Below the pieces are notes generated by a model. It saw only the letters and a program-made list of their open reading frames with translations. It did not search any database and was not told the DNA's origin. From Drouetiella sp036703255 (GTDB taxonomy: Bacteria; Cyanobacteriota; Cyanobacteriia; Elainellales; Elainellaceae), in NCBI GenBank assembly GCA_036703255.1, contig DATNPL010000163.1, positions 39,361 to 103,360 on the forward strand: DNA of 64,000 nucleotides, written 5' to 3'. Shown here one piece after another: positions 8,403 to 15,492 of this stretch. The position numbers were made by a program, and so were the translations under genes. Numbering within the stretch: position 1 is the stretch's first letter; every line of letters begins with the position of its first letter.

Positions 8403-9743
8403 ATGGCCGACTTACCTTTGATCCCTGTCAAGTTGAGTAGCTTTGCGCTGCTTACAAGTGCTCAACTTGACCCTTTAGATTCTTTATCCTTGTTAGATGC
8501 CAGTGAAGGCAACAGCAACAAGCGAGTTACCTTAGGCGAACTGAGACTTAATTTAGCTACATTCGCTGGTTCCACAGCAGCATTTACAAGTGGCACTATT
8601 TCGGGGATTACCTCGTTTGGAGTTACAGGCCCTGCTACATTCTCAGATGCTGTGACTGCTCCTGGATTCTCCCTCACCTCTGGGGGAGCCGCTGCCTTCT
8701 CTGGCACTCTAGGAGTCACAGGTAACTCAACATTCAACGGAAGTATCGCTGGATCAGCACTGAGTTTATCCAGTACTCTCTCTGTTACAGGAGCTGTCGT
8801 CTTTTCCAATAGTTTATCTGTGGCAGGGGCGGCAACCTTCAACGGCGCGGCAACCTTCAACGGCGCGACCACCTTAACGGCAGCTTCAATTACAGGCGGC
8901 ACTATTTCAGGTCTGACTTCCTTTGCGACTACTGCAATGGCGATAGGCAGTACAGGTGCTCTACAAACTACAGGGGTAGGTAGCGGATCTGTAGTAGGTA
9001 ATGCTAGGGGTACAGGTGCTGTGGATCTACAGACTATCCGAACGGCTGCTACTCAAGTTGCAAGCGGTAACTACTCGTTTGTGGCAGGGTCTAACTGTAC
9101 TGCCAGCAGCACGAGTGCAATTGCAATAGGTAACTCAGCTAGTGCCAGTGGCACGAGTGCAATTGCAATAGGTACTTTAGCTGCTGCCAGTAGCCTTAAT
9201 GCAGTTGCAATAGGTAACGGATCAACGGCTAATAGCACTAATGCAATTGCCCTAGGTAGCTCTACTGCTTCCGCCTTCAACTCTATAGCTACGGGTAGTG
9301 ATGCTGTCTCACGAAGAAATGGAGAGCACACCCATTCTTCAGGTCAAGTCTCTGCTGCTGGTGATTCCCAAGTATCGACTATTCTCCTCAATGGGATTAC
9401 GACGACCGCTACACTGACAGAGTTGACTAATCCTGCTCGTATAGACTTAGTGAACGACAGCACTATTCAGTTTGAGATTAACGTTGTAGCTCGACGTACA
9501 GATGCAGACAATGAGAGCGCAGCCTATGAATTCAAAGGTTGTATCGATCGCAATACCACTGCTGCCAGCACTGCACTTGTAGGCTCTGTGACTAAGACAG
9601 TCATAGCTGAAGACACTGCCGCTTGGGATGTAGCGGTGACTGCTAATACGACCAACGGTTCACTAAAGATCAGCGTGACGGGCGAAGCCTCCAAAACTAT
9701 CAAATGGGTAGCTTTCTGCCGCCTTGTTGAAGTCCAAGGTTAA
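8403..9743 (+). CDS. Tail fibre with repeat shaft and YadA-like head repeats
   Basis: A 446-aa Ser/Ala/Gly/Thr-rich protein. The N-terminus ('LSLLDASEGNSNKRVTLGEL') resembles phage fibre attachment segments. Residues about 50-180 are short repeats of the kind 'FSGTLGVTGNSTFNG'. Residues about 225-305 contain at least four 'AIAIGNSASASG'-type 14-residue repeats, the left-handed parallel beta-roll repeat of YadA head domains. The C-terminus (from about 315) is a non-repetitive beta-rich domain that may be the receptor-binding tip. It lies 24 bp after J and ends at a terminator. A trimeric fibre is the natural reading, inferred from the repeat class. Confidence 0.8.
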   Translation: MADLPLIPVKLSSFALLTSAQLDPLDSLSLLDASEGNSNKRVTLGELRLNLATFAGSTAAFTSGTISGITSFGVTGPATFSDAVTAPGFSLTSGGAAAFSGTLGVTGNSTFNGSIAGSALSLSSTLSVTGAVVFSNSLSVAGAATFNGAATFNGATTLTAASITGGTISGLTSFATTAMAIGSTGALQTTGVGSGSVVGNARGTGAVDLQTIRTAATQVASGNYSFVAGSNCTASSTSAIAIGNSASASGTSAIAIGTLAAASSLNAVAIGNGSTANSTNAIALGSSTASAFNSIATGSDAVSRRNGEHTHSSGQVSAAGDSQVSTILLNGITTTATLTELTNPARIDLVNDSTIQFEINVVARRTDADNESAAYEFKGCIDRNTTAASTALVGSVTKTVIAEDTAAWDVAVTANTTNGSLKISVTGEASKTIKWVAFCRLVEVQG

Positions 9744-9793
9744 GCCTAGTTCCTACTAATAGAAGCCAGCGGATAGTTGGCTTCTATTTTTTA
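9740..9793 (+). terminator. Repeated leader plus terminator (copy C)
   Basis: Segment 9740-9766 resembles 1900-1926 (22 of 27 positions). The hairpin arms AATAGAAGCCA (9758-9768) and TGGCTTCTATT (9778-9788) pair perfectly and are followed by TTTT. It terminates the repeat-fibre gene before the first collar fibre. Confidence 0.75.
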
Positions 9794-9814
9794 CAAATAA
9801 TTATCAAAAATTCT

Positions 9815-10510
9815 ATGAGTTCACATGATTACGTGCTCGAAGATGGGCCTGGTCTAACATTTCGAGCAGACCTTAATAACGCCTTGCAAGCGATCGCTAC
9901 TCAAAATTCAGGTACATCTTTTCCAGCCGTTACTTACCCGTACATGACGTTTGTTGACTCTGGTACAAACATCAGATATCAGCGAAACGCCACAGATACG
10001 GCTTGGATCTCTCAGGGTAGCGCCAATCTAGATTTCTTTGGACTAGTACCAGCAGGGGCAATCTTTATGTGGCCTGTCGTAACGGTGCCAACAGAGTTTT
10101 TACGATGCGATGGTTCAGCAATTAGTCGCACAACTTATTCACGGCTCTTCTCAGTAATTGGAACAACTTTTGGAGTTGGAAATGGTAGCACTACTTTCAA
10201 CGTTCCAAACTTATCAGGTAGAGTCCCTTTGGGTGTAGGAACTGCTACAGGTGCAACTGGGGCAACGGCACACACTTTAGGACAAGTTGGTGGTGAAGAA
10301 ACTCACGTTTTAACTATTCCTGAAATGCCAACCCACAGTCACACAATTGCTGATGGTCAACTAGATAACGTTAGAGCCACACTAGCAGGTATCCAAACAA
10401 ACCAATCAAACTACGGCGCATCTAACGGCTTGATCAATAACACAGGCGGTAACGCAGCCCATAACACTCTACCTCCTTACCTTGGTTTGTATTACATCAT
10501 TAAGCACTAA
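9815..10510 (+). CDS. Tail fibre with phage tail collar domain (copy 1)
   Basis: A 231-aa protein with an N-terminal attachment segment ('FRADLNNALQAIATQNSG', 'YPYMTFVDSGTNIRYQRN') and a phage tail collar domain at about residues 85-145. The collar runs 'P.EFLRCDGSAISRTTYSRL', 'VGNGSTTFNVPNLSGRVPLG'. A C-terminal domain with histidines ('MPTHSHTIADG') follows, then 'NNTGGNAAHNTLPPYLGL' and the terminal 'YYIIKH'. Collar domains occur in receptor-binding fibre tips such as T4 gp12, where histidine-rich motifs can bind metal along the trimer axis. It is followed 8 bp later by a clear paralogue. Confidence 0.88.
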   Translation: MSSHDYVLEDGPGLTFRADLNNALQAIATQNSGTSFPAVTYPYMTFVDSGTNIRYQRNATDTAWISQGSANLDFFGLVPAGAIFMWPVVTVPTEFLRCDGSAISRTTYSRLFSVIGTTFGVGNGSTTFNVPNLSGRVPLGVGTATGATGATAHTLGQVGGEETHVLTIPEMPTHSHTIADGQLDNVRATLAGIQTNQSNYGASNGLINNTGGNAAHNTLPPYLGLYYIIKH

Positions 10511-10518
10511 AACAGAAT

Positions 10519-11211
10519 ATGTCCCAGCATGATTTTTCCCTGGCCAACCAAAGCATGGCCCCCTTCCGTCAAGATCTCAATAACGCTCTCTTGGCAATTC
10601 AAACTCTAAGTAGCGGCTCTATTGAGCCAAGCCCAACACAACCCTTTATGTTTTGGGTTAACAGCTCAACAAATGTTCTCTATCAACGCAGTTCGGATAA
10701 CCTCTCCTGGATGCCCAGAGGCTCAGTTGATCTACCCTACTTTGGCTTAGTGCCTACAGGGGAAGTGAAGATGTTTGCTGGCCCAACAGCTCCACCTGGA
10801 TTCTTGGTATGCGATGGTACGCCCATCAATCGAACGACTTACAGCACTCTGTTTTCAGTCATTGGTACAACCTATGGTGCTGGGAATGGTAGCACCACCT
10901 TTAATTTACCTAATCTATCTGGGCGAACTGTTTTAGGTACTGGTAGTTCGGGTACAGCAGGAGCTACAGCTCATACTTTGGGACAGAAAGGCGGTGAAGA
11001 AACCCACGTTTTAACTATCCCTGAAATGCCAGTTCACAGTCACACAGTTGCTGATGGAGCATTGGATAGCGTCAGAGCTTTTCTAGGCGGAATCCAAACC
11101 AATCAATCAAACTACGGTGCTAGTAATGGTTTGGTCAATAACACAGGTGGCAACGCGCCTCACAACAATCTTCCGCCTTATGTGGCAATGAATTACATTA
11201 TCAAGACTTGA
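10519..11211 (+). CDS. Tail fibre with phage tail collar domain (copy 2)
   Basis: A 230-aa paralogue of the preceding gene with the same segment order: 'FRQDLNNALLAIQTLSSG', collar 'PPGFLVCDGTPINRTTYSTL' and 'GNGSTTFNLPNLSGRTVLG', then 'MPVHSHTVADG', 'NNTGGNAPHNNLPPY' and the terminal 'NYIIKT'. The two copies keep long identical blocks in the collar and C-terminus but differ in the attachment segment and in short patches. This suggests tandem duplication followed by divergence of the host-contacting part. It closes the block bracketed by the inverted repeats at 4758 and 11244. Confidence 0.88.
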   Translation: MSQHDFSLANQSMAPFRQDLNNALLAIQTLSSGSIEPSPTQPFMFWVNSSTNVLYQRSSDNLSWMPRGSVDLPYFGLVPTGEVKMFAGPTAPPGFLVCDGTPINRTTYSTLFSVIGTTYGAGNGSTTFNLPNLSGRTVLGTGSSGTAGATAHTLGQKGGEETHVLTIPEMPVHSHTVADGALDSVRAFLGGIQTNQSNYGASNGLVNNTGGNAPHNNLPPYVAMNYIIKT

Positions 11212-11240
11212 TGATTCTTTATCAATTTACCTACTTTCGA

Positions 11241-11263
11241 CGGGTTCCTTTTTAGCGAACCCG
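11241..11263. repeat. Hairpin, right copy of the 16-bp inverted repeat
   Basis: Arms CGGGTTC (11241-11247) and GAACCCG (11257-11263) enclose CTTTTTAGC, the reverse complement of the loop at 4761-4769. One stem pair differs from the left copy in a compensating way (A-T to G-C). A T-rich stretch follows, so on the plus strand it may also terminate transcription from the fibre genes. Confidence 0.6.
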
Positions 11264-11275
11264 CCTCTTTTATTT

Positions 11276-11707
11276 ATGAAACTCCAATACCCTGCTTATT
11301 TTCTAACTTCAGCTTCGGCCCCCATTGCCAGCACCAGTATCTCAGACGACTTAAAGGTTGTAATCGAGGATCAAGCAAAAAATGCCCTTCAATCTAATTC
11401 GATTACTATCCTACTGACACTCGGCGTTACCGTCGCTGTAATTTACTTCATCTATGGTAAACACGTTGCTCCAATGCTAGATAAAGCCTGGGACAAATTT
11501 TCTGCCTATTTAGATTCAAACACTAACACCGCTTCTATCATTTCTTCTACAACGGGAAAGATTGATGGCAGTTTGGCAGATCATCGCGCTCAGACAAAAG
11601 AAAACCTTGGAATTCTTACTGGGAAGCTAGATGTCTTAGAAAGAAAAATTGACCAAGTTCGAGATGAAATTACGTCTATCAAAATCTCACTCGCCAAGGG
11701 TAGCTAG
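11276..11707 (+). CDS. Small membrane protein, holin-like
   Basis: A 143-aa protein with one clear transmembrane segment ('SITILLTLGVTVAVIYFIYG', about residues 42-61). A hydrophilic C-terminus with coiled-coil heptads follows ('ENLGILTGKLDVLERKIDQVRDEITSIKISL'). I do not recognise a specific family. A single-span protein lying between tail fibres and a cell-wall-type peptidase fits a holin or a lysis accessory protein, but the same shape would suit a membrane anchor or superinfection-exclusion protein. Function is inferred from position only. Confidence 0.5.
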   Translation: MKLQYPAYFLTSASAPIASTSISDDLKVVIEDQAKNALQSNSITILLTLGVTVAVIYFIYGKHVAPMLDKAWDKFSAYLDSNTNTASIISSTTGKIDGSLADHRAQTKENLGILTGKLDVLERKIDQVRDEITSIKISLAKGS

Positions 11708-11734
11708 CTAGCCGCCTGATTCATTTGTACACCC

Positions 11735-11759
11735 TCCCCTCAGAGCGATCTACAGGGGA
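11735..11759 (+). terminator. Weak terminator after the holin-like gene
   Basis: TCCCCT (11735-11740) pairs with AGGGGA (11754-11759), and a T-rich stretch (TATTTTTA) follows. The 13-nt loop makes it weak. Confidence 0.45.
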
Positions 11760-11780
11760 TATTTTTATGGTAATTTTACG

Positions 11781-12284
11781 ATGGTTAACCTCAAAGTTCC
11801 TTACTTCTCTCAACTAGATAATTCAAATAACCCTTACGGTTCCTGTAATGTTACCTCGATAGCGATGTGTCTTCACTACCTGGGTATCAGAGGTAACGGG
11901 CAAGGTCAATTAGAGGATCAACTTTATCGAAAGTGTGAAGCTAATGGTTGGGACAGACATTCCCCTACTGATCTGAAGAAGTTAGCTGAATCCTACGGGG
12001 TCAAGGACGACTTCAGCGCTAAAGCTTACTTGAAGGATATTAAAGAAGCTCTGGATAAAGGCCGCCCTTGTATAGTTCACGGCTACTTTACTGCAAGTGG
12101 TCACATTATTGTTATCAGAGGATATGATGCCACTGGAGTTTTTGTAAACGATCCCTACGGCGAGTATTTCTCTAGCGGCTACAGGACTGATTTAAGCGGT
12201 GGAAATCTGCATTACAGCTATAAGCTGATTCAAGAAACCTGTGCCGTTGATGGGTATATCTGGCTACACCGTTTGTACAAATAA
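11781..12284 (+). CDS. C39-like cysteine peptidase, candidate endolysin
   Basis: A 167-aa protein of the papain-like C39_2 group. The catalytic triad can be placed: Cys22 in 'YGSCNVTSIAM', His108 in 'ASGHIIVIRGYD' and Asp124 in 'FVNDPYG'. The N-terminal 'VPYFSQLDNSNNPYGSC' is the usual entry strand of the family. Family members include bacteriocin-leader peptidases and phage or bacterial peptidoglycan hydrolases. There is no ABC transporter partner, and position after a holin-like gene favours a lysis role. No separate wall-binding domain is visible, and no signal peptide. Confidence 0.75.
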   Translation: MVNLKVPYFSQLDNSNNPYGSCNVTSIAMCLHYLGIRGNGQGQLEDQLYRKCEANGWDRHSPTDLKKLAESYGVKDDFSAKAYLKDIKEALDKGRPCIVHGYFTASGHIIVIRGYDATGVFVNDPYGEYFSSGYRTDLSGGNLHYSYKLIQETCAVDGYIWLHRLYK

Positions 12285-12477
12285 AATGCTGCAACACCTG
12301 TAGATCTGCAGGTCATTTCTGTACCTGAAAGTTATTAGCAGCCTGTCTACAGCGATCCTGAGAGGGGCATAAACTGGGCATTGGGTTATCGAAAGCAGAT
12401 GTCGGCAAAATACCTACAGTTGGGTACTCAAAAACGGGTGTATCTGGCGCAACCGTTTGATCATAGAGACACGAAAA

Positions 12478-12505
12478 AGCCCGTTAGCGATTAAACTAAC
12501 GGGCT
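12478..12505. terminator. Bidirectional terminator between convergent lysis and BRO-N genes
   Basis: Perfect 10-bp arms AGCCCGTTAG (12478-12487) and CTAACGGGCT (12496-12505). On the minus strand the stem is followed by TTTTTC, giving a good terminator for the BRO-N gene ending at 12525. The rest of the 240-bp gap upstream (12285-12477) holds no gene I can support. Confidence 0.75.
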
Positions 12506-12524
12506 GAAGTATATCGGAACTTAA

Positions 12525-13559
12525 TTAAGCTGCTTGATCAATCTTTCTAATAGGGAAAGGGATAACTTTAGGCTTGGGCTGCATATTTGGGTAGTTCAAG
12601 ATATCAGCAAAATCAGGAGCGATATATTTCTCCACATACCACGCATGGTTTGACGGAGTGTGTTTGATAATGTTGGCTTTAATATCAGATGAAAGGCTTT
12701 GTATAGGCTCATAGGAAACCTTAGCTCTGAAGCTAACACCATCCAGATTAAAGTCTCTGTACTTGTCCTGTGCCGCCATGAGCTCTAATTGACGAACGCC
12801 ATTGTTAGAAATCCCAAAGGGACTGAGGAACTTGAAGTTGATGGGCTTGTTAGGAAACTGCTTAGCGATTAGAGTAAGATACCCTTTAGTCGCCAATGTT
12901 TTGCTGATATCTTCTTCTGTAATTTGATGAGCTTTCAACTCGTAAACGATGATTGAACGTGTGGTGACGCGAATCAGGTCTGTACGGCGATGTCTAACAC
13001 TATCATCTGTAACAATCGTGTTATCGAAAATTGCTTCACTGCGGAACTTCAGACTGGAGAAGTTAGCCAAGTCTAAAATCTTCTGGTGATAATAAGCTTC
13101 GTTTTTAACAGGGGCGATCGCTTTAGCTACAGCAGCATCTATTTCAGCTTGTTGAGCTTGTTGAGCCATTTCGTTCAATTTATCTTTGAGGGTTGATACT
13201 GCCCATTTGAAGAATGGAATAGCAGCCTCTTTGTTAGATTTAAGGAATACTGCTATCAATTGCTCTTGACTAAGATATGCCATTTGATAAGTTTTACCGT
13301 TAGAAGCAACTATCGCCAAAACAGCGATAGTTCCGAAAATGGCTTCCACCTTGGGTTTCATTTTACTCCAGGTATCAGTTGGGTCAGCATAACCTAACTG
13401 GGTCATTACATCAAAGGCGCTAACCAGCACTTCACCATTTACTTCAGCGAAGCGAACTGTGGAGTCATTAAAGATAGCTCGAATAGGACTGATTGAGTTT
13501 TCCATTTTGTTTGGGTTGTTACTTTTAAAAATAGGTTTAGGTAATAATTGAATTGCCAT
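12525..13559 (-). CDS. BRO-N domain protein fused to a PD-(D/E)XK-like nuclease domain
   Basis: ATG at 13559 (MAIQLLPKP) is preferred to the in-frame TTG at 13568, which overlaps the upstream stop; 344 aa. Residues about 25-125 match the BRO-N/antirepressor domain ('VRFAEVNGEVLVSAFDVMTQLGYADP', later 'AYLSQEQLIAVFLKSNKEAAIPF'). A helical linker follows (about 120-150). Residues about 165-250 carry Glu175, Asp194 ('RRTDLIRV') and Glu207-x-Lys209 ('IIVYELKAH') on predicted strands, the order expected of a PD-(D/E)XK nuclease core. BRO-N proteins bind nucleic acid and often act in phage regulation; the nuclease part is my inference from motif spacing. It forms an operon with the ribbon-helix-helix gene upstream. 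Confidence 0.7.
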   Translation of the reverse strand: MAIQLLPKPIFKSNNPNKMENSISPIRAIFNDSTVRFAEVNGEVLVSAFDVMTQLGYADPTDTWSKMKPKVEAIFGTIAVLAIVASNGKTYQMAYLSQEQLIAVFLKSNKEAAIPFFKWAVSTLKDKLNEMAQQAQQAEIDAAVAKAIAPVKNEAYYHQKILDLANFSSLKFRSEAIFDNTIVTDDSVRHRRTDLIRVTTRSIIVYELKAHQITEEDISKTLATKGYLTLIAKQFPNKPINFKFLSPFGISNNGVRQLELMAAQDKYRDFNLDGVSFRAKVSYEPIQSLSSDIKANIIKHTPSNHAWYVEKYIAPDFADILNYPNMQPKPKVIPFPIRKIDQAA

Positions 13560-13564
13560 AGTTA

Positions 13565-13798
13565 TCAAAAAGGACTATCGCCCTTGAGTTCGTAATCGGA
13601 TTTAATCGTCTCACTGGAGGGGCAGTACCCAAAGGGATGATCATCATTACTTACTCTGTAGTTGTAGTCATTTTTATAAATGAATTCTTTAATCGCTCGT
13701 CTGATAACTTCTGAAACGGATAAACCATTGCGGTTAGCAATACGAATCAGCGCTTCTTTTGTTTCTTTGTACATTCTGAGAGTTAGTAGAATATCCAT
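13565..13798 (-). CDS. Ribbon-helix-helix (CopG/Arc-type) DNA-binding protein
   Basis: A 77-aa protein whose first 45 residues show the ribbon-helix-helix pattern: strand 'DILLTLRMYK', helix 'KEALIRIANRNG', turn L-S-V-S and helix 'EVIRRAIKEFI'. The remaining 30 residues are polar and probably flexible. Its stop codon lies 5 bp from the ATG of the BRO-N/nuclease gene, so the two are co-transcribed. An antitoxin-like or autorepressor role over its partner is plausible but not shown. Confidence 0.75.
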   Translation of the reverse strand: MDILLTLRMYKETKEALIRIANRNGLSVSEVIRRAIKEFIYKNDYNYRVSNDDHPFGYCPSSETIKSDYELKGDSPF

Positions 13799-13952
13799 AA
13801 TTGATTTTGTATTACATTTAAGTTAAATAAAAAGCAGCGAGGATAAAGTCCCTCTACTAAAGAGAAGTTGGCTGAATTAACTTTCATTTTCCCTATGATT
13901 CATTTATCTCACAAAGGGTATTACATGATGTAGGCATCTCTTTCGCAGTCAA

Positions 13953-13985
13953 TAAAAAAGAGCCAAGGCTGATAGCCTGACTCTG
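13953..13985 (-). terminator. Terminator after the integrase gene
   Basis: Read on the minus strand, GAGTC-AGGCT-ATC-AGCCT-TGGCTC forms a stem (13960-13985) and is followed by a run of T (13953-13959). It lies directly downstream of the integrase stop at 14009. Confidence 0.7.
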
Positions 13986-14008
13986 AATAGAGAAGTGATT
14001 ACTGCAAG

Positions 14009-15151
14009 TTAAAAGATGTCGGGTGGTACGATCTTTTTAGAGGGAACTGAATAGTGTTCGTATATGATTTCTGGAGAGTTGCCTAACCAAGCGGCGATGT
14101 CTTTAGCGTCTATGCCCTGCTCCAGGCAGATATTTACAAAAGTAGATCTAGTGTCATATTGCCTTCTGTAGGGCACCTGGGCTTTCTCCAACATTTGAAC
14201 CCAAGCTCTGTTTCTCCAGTTGTCCATATTGATAGGCTTGTTGTTCCTGGGAGATGGAAATACTGGATCATCGGGCTTAAAGTTTTCTGGGCGAATCGAT
14301 AGCAGCAGTTGGCCCAGGCTTGCAGGGCAGGTAAAAGTACGCTGCTCATCAGTTTTTGTACTTTTACGGAGTAGCTTGCCACTCAAATAGGTGGCGCTTT
14401 CTGTGAACTCAATGGAGCCGCAGGAGCTGCTTACGTGCTTCCAACAGAGACCCGCTGCTTCTGATGTCCTGCACCCTGTCATAAACAAGAATTTCACCAG
14501 AGGAGTGTAGGAACAGTAATAACGATCGCTCTGGAAGGCTGAGATGATGCCATCCATTTCTTCTTTACTGTAGGGTTTCGCCTTCTTTGCCTTCTCTTGT
14601 TTGATAGCGTCTGTCAAGCCCTGGTAAGGGTTGAGGTCTACTATTCCTTGCGAGATCCCCCACTCGTAACAGGCTGAGAGAGTCTGCATCGTCATGTGAC
14701 AGGTGGTGCCTGAAACTTGAGTGTCTAGCCATAACAGGAATTGAGTGGCATCCTTTTTGGTCTGAACTGACTTGCCGTACTTGATGACTCTACGGGCGAT
14801 CGGATTCATCCGTTTAATGATGGTGGTCTGCTCCAGTTTGAGAGCCTTGAATTTGACAAATTGCTGCCACAGGTCAGGAAACTCTAGTTGAGTTTGATTA
14901 ACGAGTCTGAGTCTGCTGGCAGGTTTGTACCTGTTTAGAGTCTGATCAAAACAATTTGTAAGAATATCTATCTCAATCTGTCTAGCTTGGTGCTGGGCCA
15001 GCTCTCTGTTGATGGGGCTATCTTCTGTCTCCAGGGAAATGTATTTCTGCTGACCGTCGAATAGCTGCCTGGGCAATCTGAGCCTCAGTCGCCCTTCCTT
15101 GGATTCAACTCCGACCTTACCCTTCGATCGCTTAGGGGGTTGTGATTGCAT
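14009..15151 (-). CDS. Prophage tyrosine integrase
   Basis: A 380-aa tyrosine recombinase. The N-terminal 'RLRLRLPRQLFDGQQKYISLET' arm-binding segment and central core-binding helices are typical of cyanobacterial phage and plasmid integrases. In the catalytic domain are Arg in 'TGCRTSEAAGL', a Lys in the following hairpin ('STKTDEQR'), 'YDTRSTFVNICLEQG' (second Arg, with Asp where many members have His), 'WLGNSPEIIYEHYS', and the nucleophile Tyr near the end. It ends 21 aa after that motif, the usual length. It lies at the prophage edge beside tRNA-Gly, with four 11-bp repeats immediately upstream that are likely its own binding sites. Confidence 0.93.
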   Translation of the reverse strand: MQSQPPKRSKGKVGVESKEGRLRLRLPRQLFDGQQKYISLETEDSPINRELAQHQARQIEIDILTNCFDQTLNRYKPASRLRLVNQTQLEFPDLWQQFVKFKALKLEQTTIIKRMNPIARRVIKYGKSVQTKKDATQFLLWLDTQVSGTTCHMTMQTLSACYEWGISQGIVDLNPYQGLTDAIKQEKAKKAKPYSKEEMDGIISAFQSDRYYCSYTPLVKFLFMTGCRTSEAAGLCWKHVSSSCGSIEFTESATYLSGKLLRKSTKTDEQRTFTCPASLGQLLLSIRPENFKPDDPVFPSPRNNKPINMDNWRNRAWVQMLEKAQVPYRRQYDTRSTFVNICLEQGIDAKDIAAWLGNSPEIIYEHYSVPSKKIVPPDIF

Positions 15152-15175
15152 TTATTTTTGACCAGAGGGTTGATT

Positions 15176-15242
15176 TTGACTACTGGAAGGCCGTTTTCAG
15201 TAGTCAAACGGGCTAATTTTTCAGTAGTCAACCAGTAGTCAA
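15176..15242. promoter_or_regulatory. Four 11-bp repeats upstream of the integrase (arm-type sites or operator)
   Basis: The core CAGTAGTCAA occurs at 15197-15207, 15221-15231 and 15232-15242, with an inverted copy TTGACTACTGG at 15176-15186. Copies 3 and 4 are adjacent; copies 2 and 3 start 24 bp apart. They sit 25-91 bp before the integrase start codon, where arm-type integrase sites and excisionase or repressor operators are expected. Confidence 0.65.
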
Positions 15243-15350
15243 ATTGTAAATGAAGGGGACAATTAGTACAATAGATCTAGTTTTTGCCCTATGTTTCTTC
15301 AAGCAGGGGTCGTCTGAAACCCTTTGTACAAGCTAAATCGCAGTAATTCC

Positions 15351-15379
15351 TTGCTTATTTAGCCTGATTGCCTTATACT
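15351..15379 (+). promoter_or_regulatory. Promoter of tRNA-Gly
   Basis: TTGCTT (15351-15356), a 17-bp spacer and TATACT (15374-15379) form a good housekeeping promoter 19 bp before the tRNA. Confidence 0.7.
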
Positions 15380-15397
15380 TATGTGCTGTGAAGAAGC

Positions 15398-15469
15398 GCG
15401 GGCGTAATTCAGTGGTAGAATGTCACCTTCCCAAGGTGAACGTCGTGGGTTCGAGTCCCATCGCCCGCT
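15398..15469 (+). tRNA. tRNA-Gly (anticodon CCC)
   Basis: The acceptor stem GCGGGCG pairs with CGCCCGC (15462-15468). The D arm contains the TTCAGTGGTAGAA segment. The anticodon stem TCACC/GGTGA encloses the loop TTCCCAA, giving anticodon CCC. The T arm is GTGGG-TTCGAGT-CCCAT, and the discriminator base is T. CCA is not encoded. All stems are intact, so the neighbouring prophage has not damaged it. Confidence 0.95.
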
Positions 15470-15492
15470 TCAAAGATTTTTAGAAATCTCTG

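Larger units (their letters stand above)
1..15300. mobile_element. Prophage, right part (siphovirus tail module to integrase)
   Basis: Tail genes run left to right in lambda order (tape measure, M, L, K, I, J, fibres), then lysis-type genes, then minus-strand BRO-N/nuclease, ribbon-helix-helix and tyrosine integrase genes. Host metabolic genes begin just after the tRNA-Gly at 15398. The left part with head and packaging genes is outside the window. The right boundary is put between the integrase repeats (to 15242) and the tRNA promoter (from 15351); the exact attachment core cannot be seen without the left end. Tail and fibre genes are uninterrupted, so the element looks intact here rather than eroded. 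Confidence 0.88.

Noticed and set aside
9815..11211. Diversity-generating retroelement target in the collar fibres
   Set aside because: No reverse transcriptase, template repeat or adenine-biased variable region is seen in the window.
12432..12468. Partial similarity of this stretch to the 3' end of the C39-like gene (12249-12285)
   Set aside because: The match is short and interrupted and does not extend upstream; not enough to claim a duplicated gene end or attachment site.
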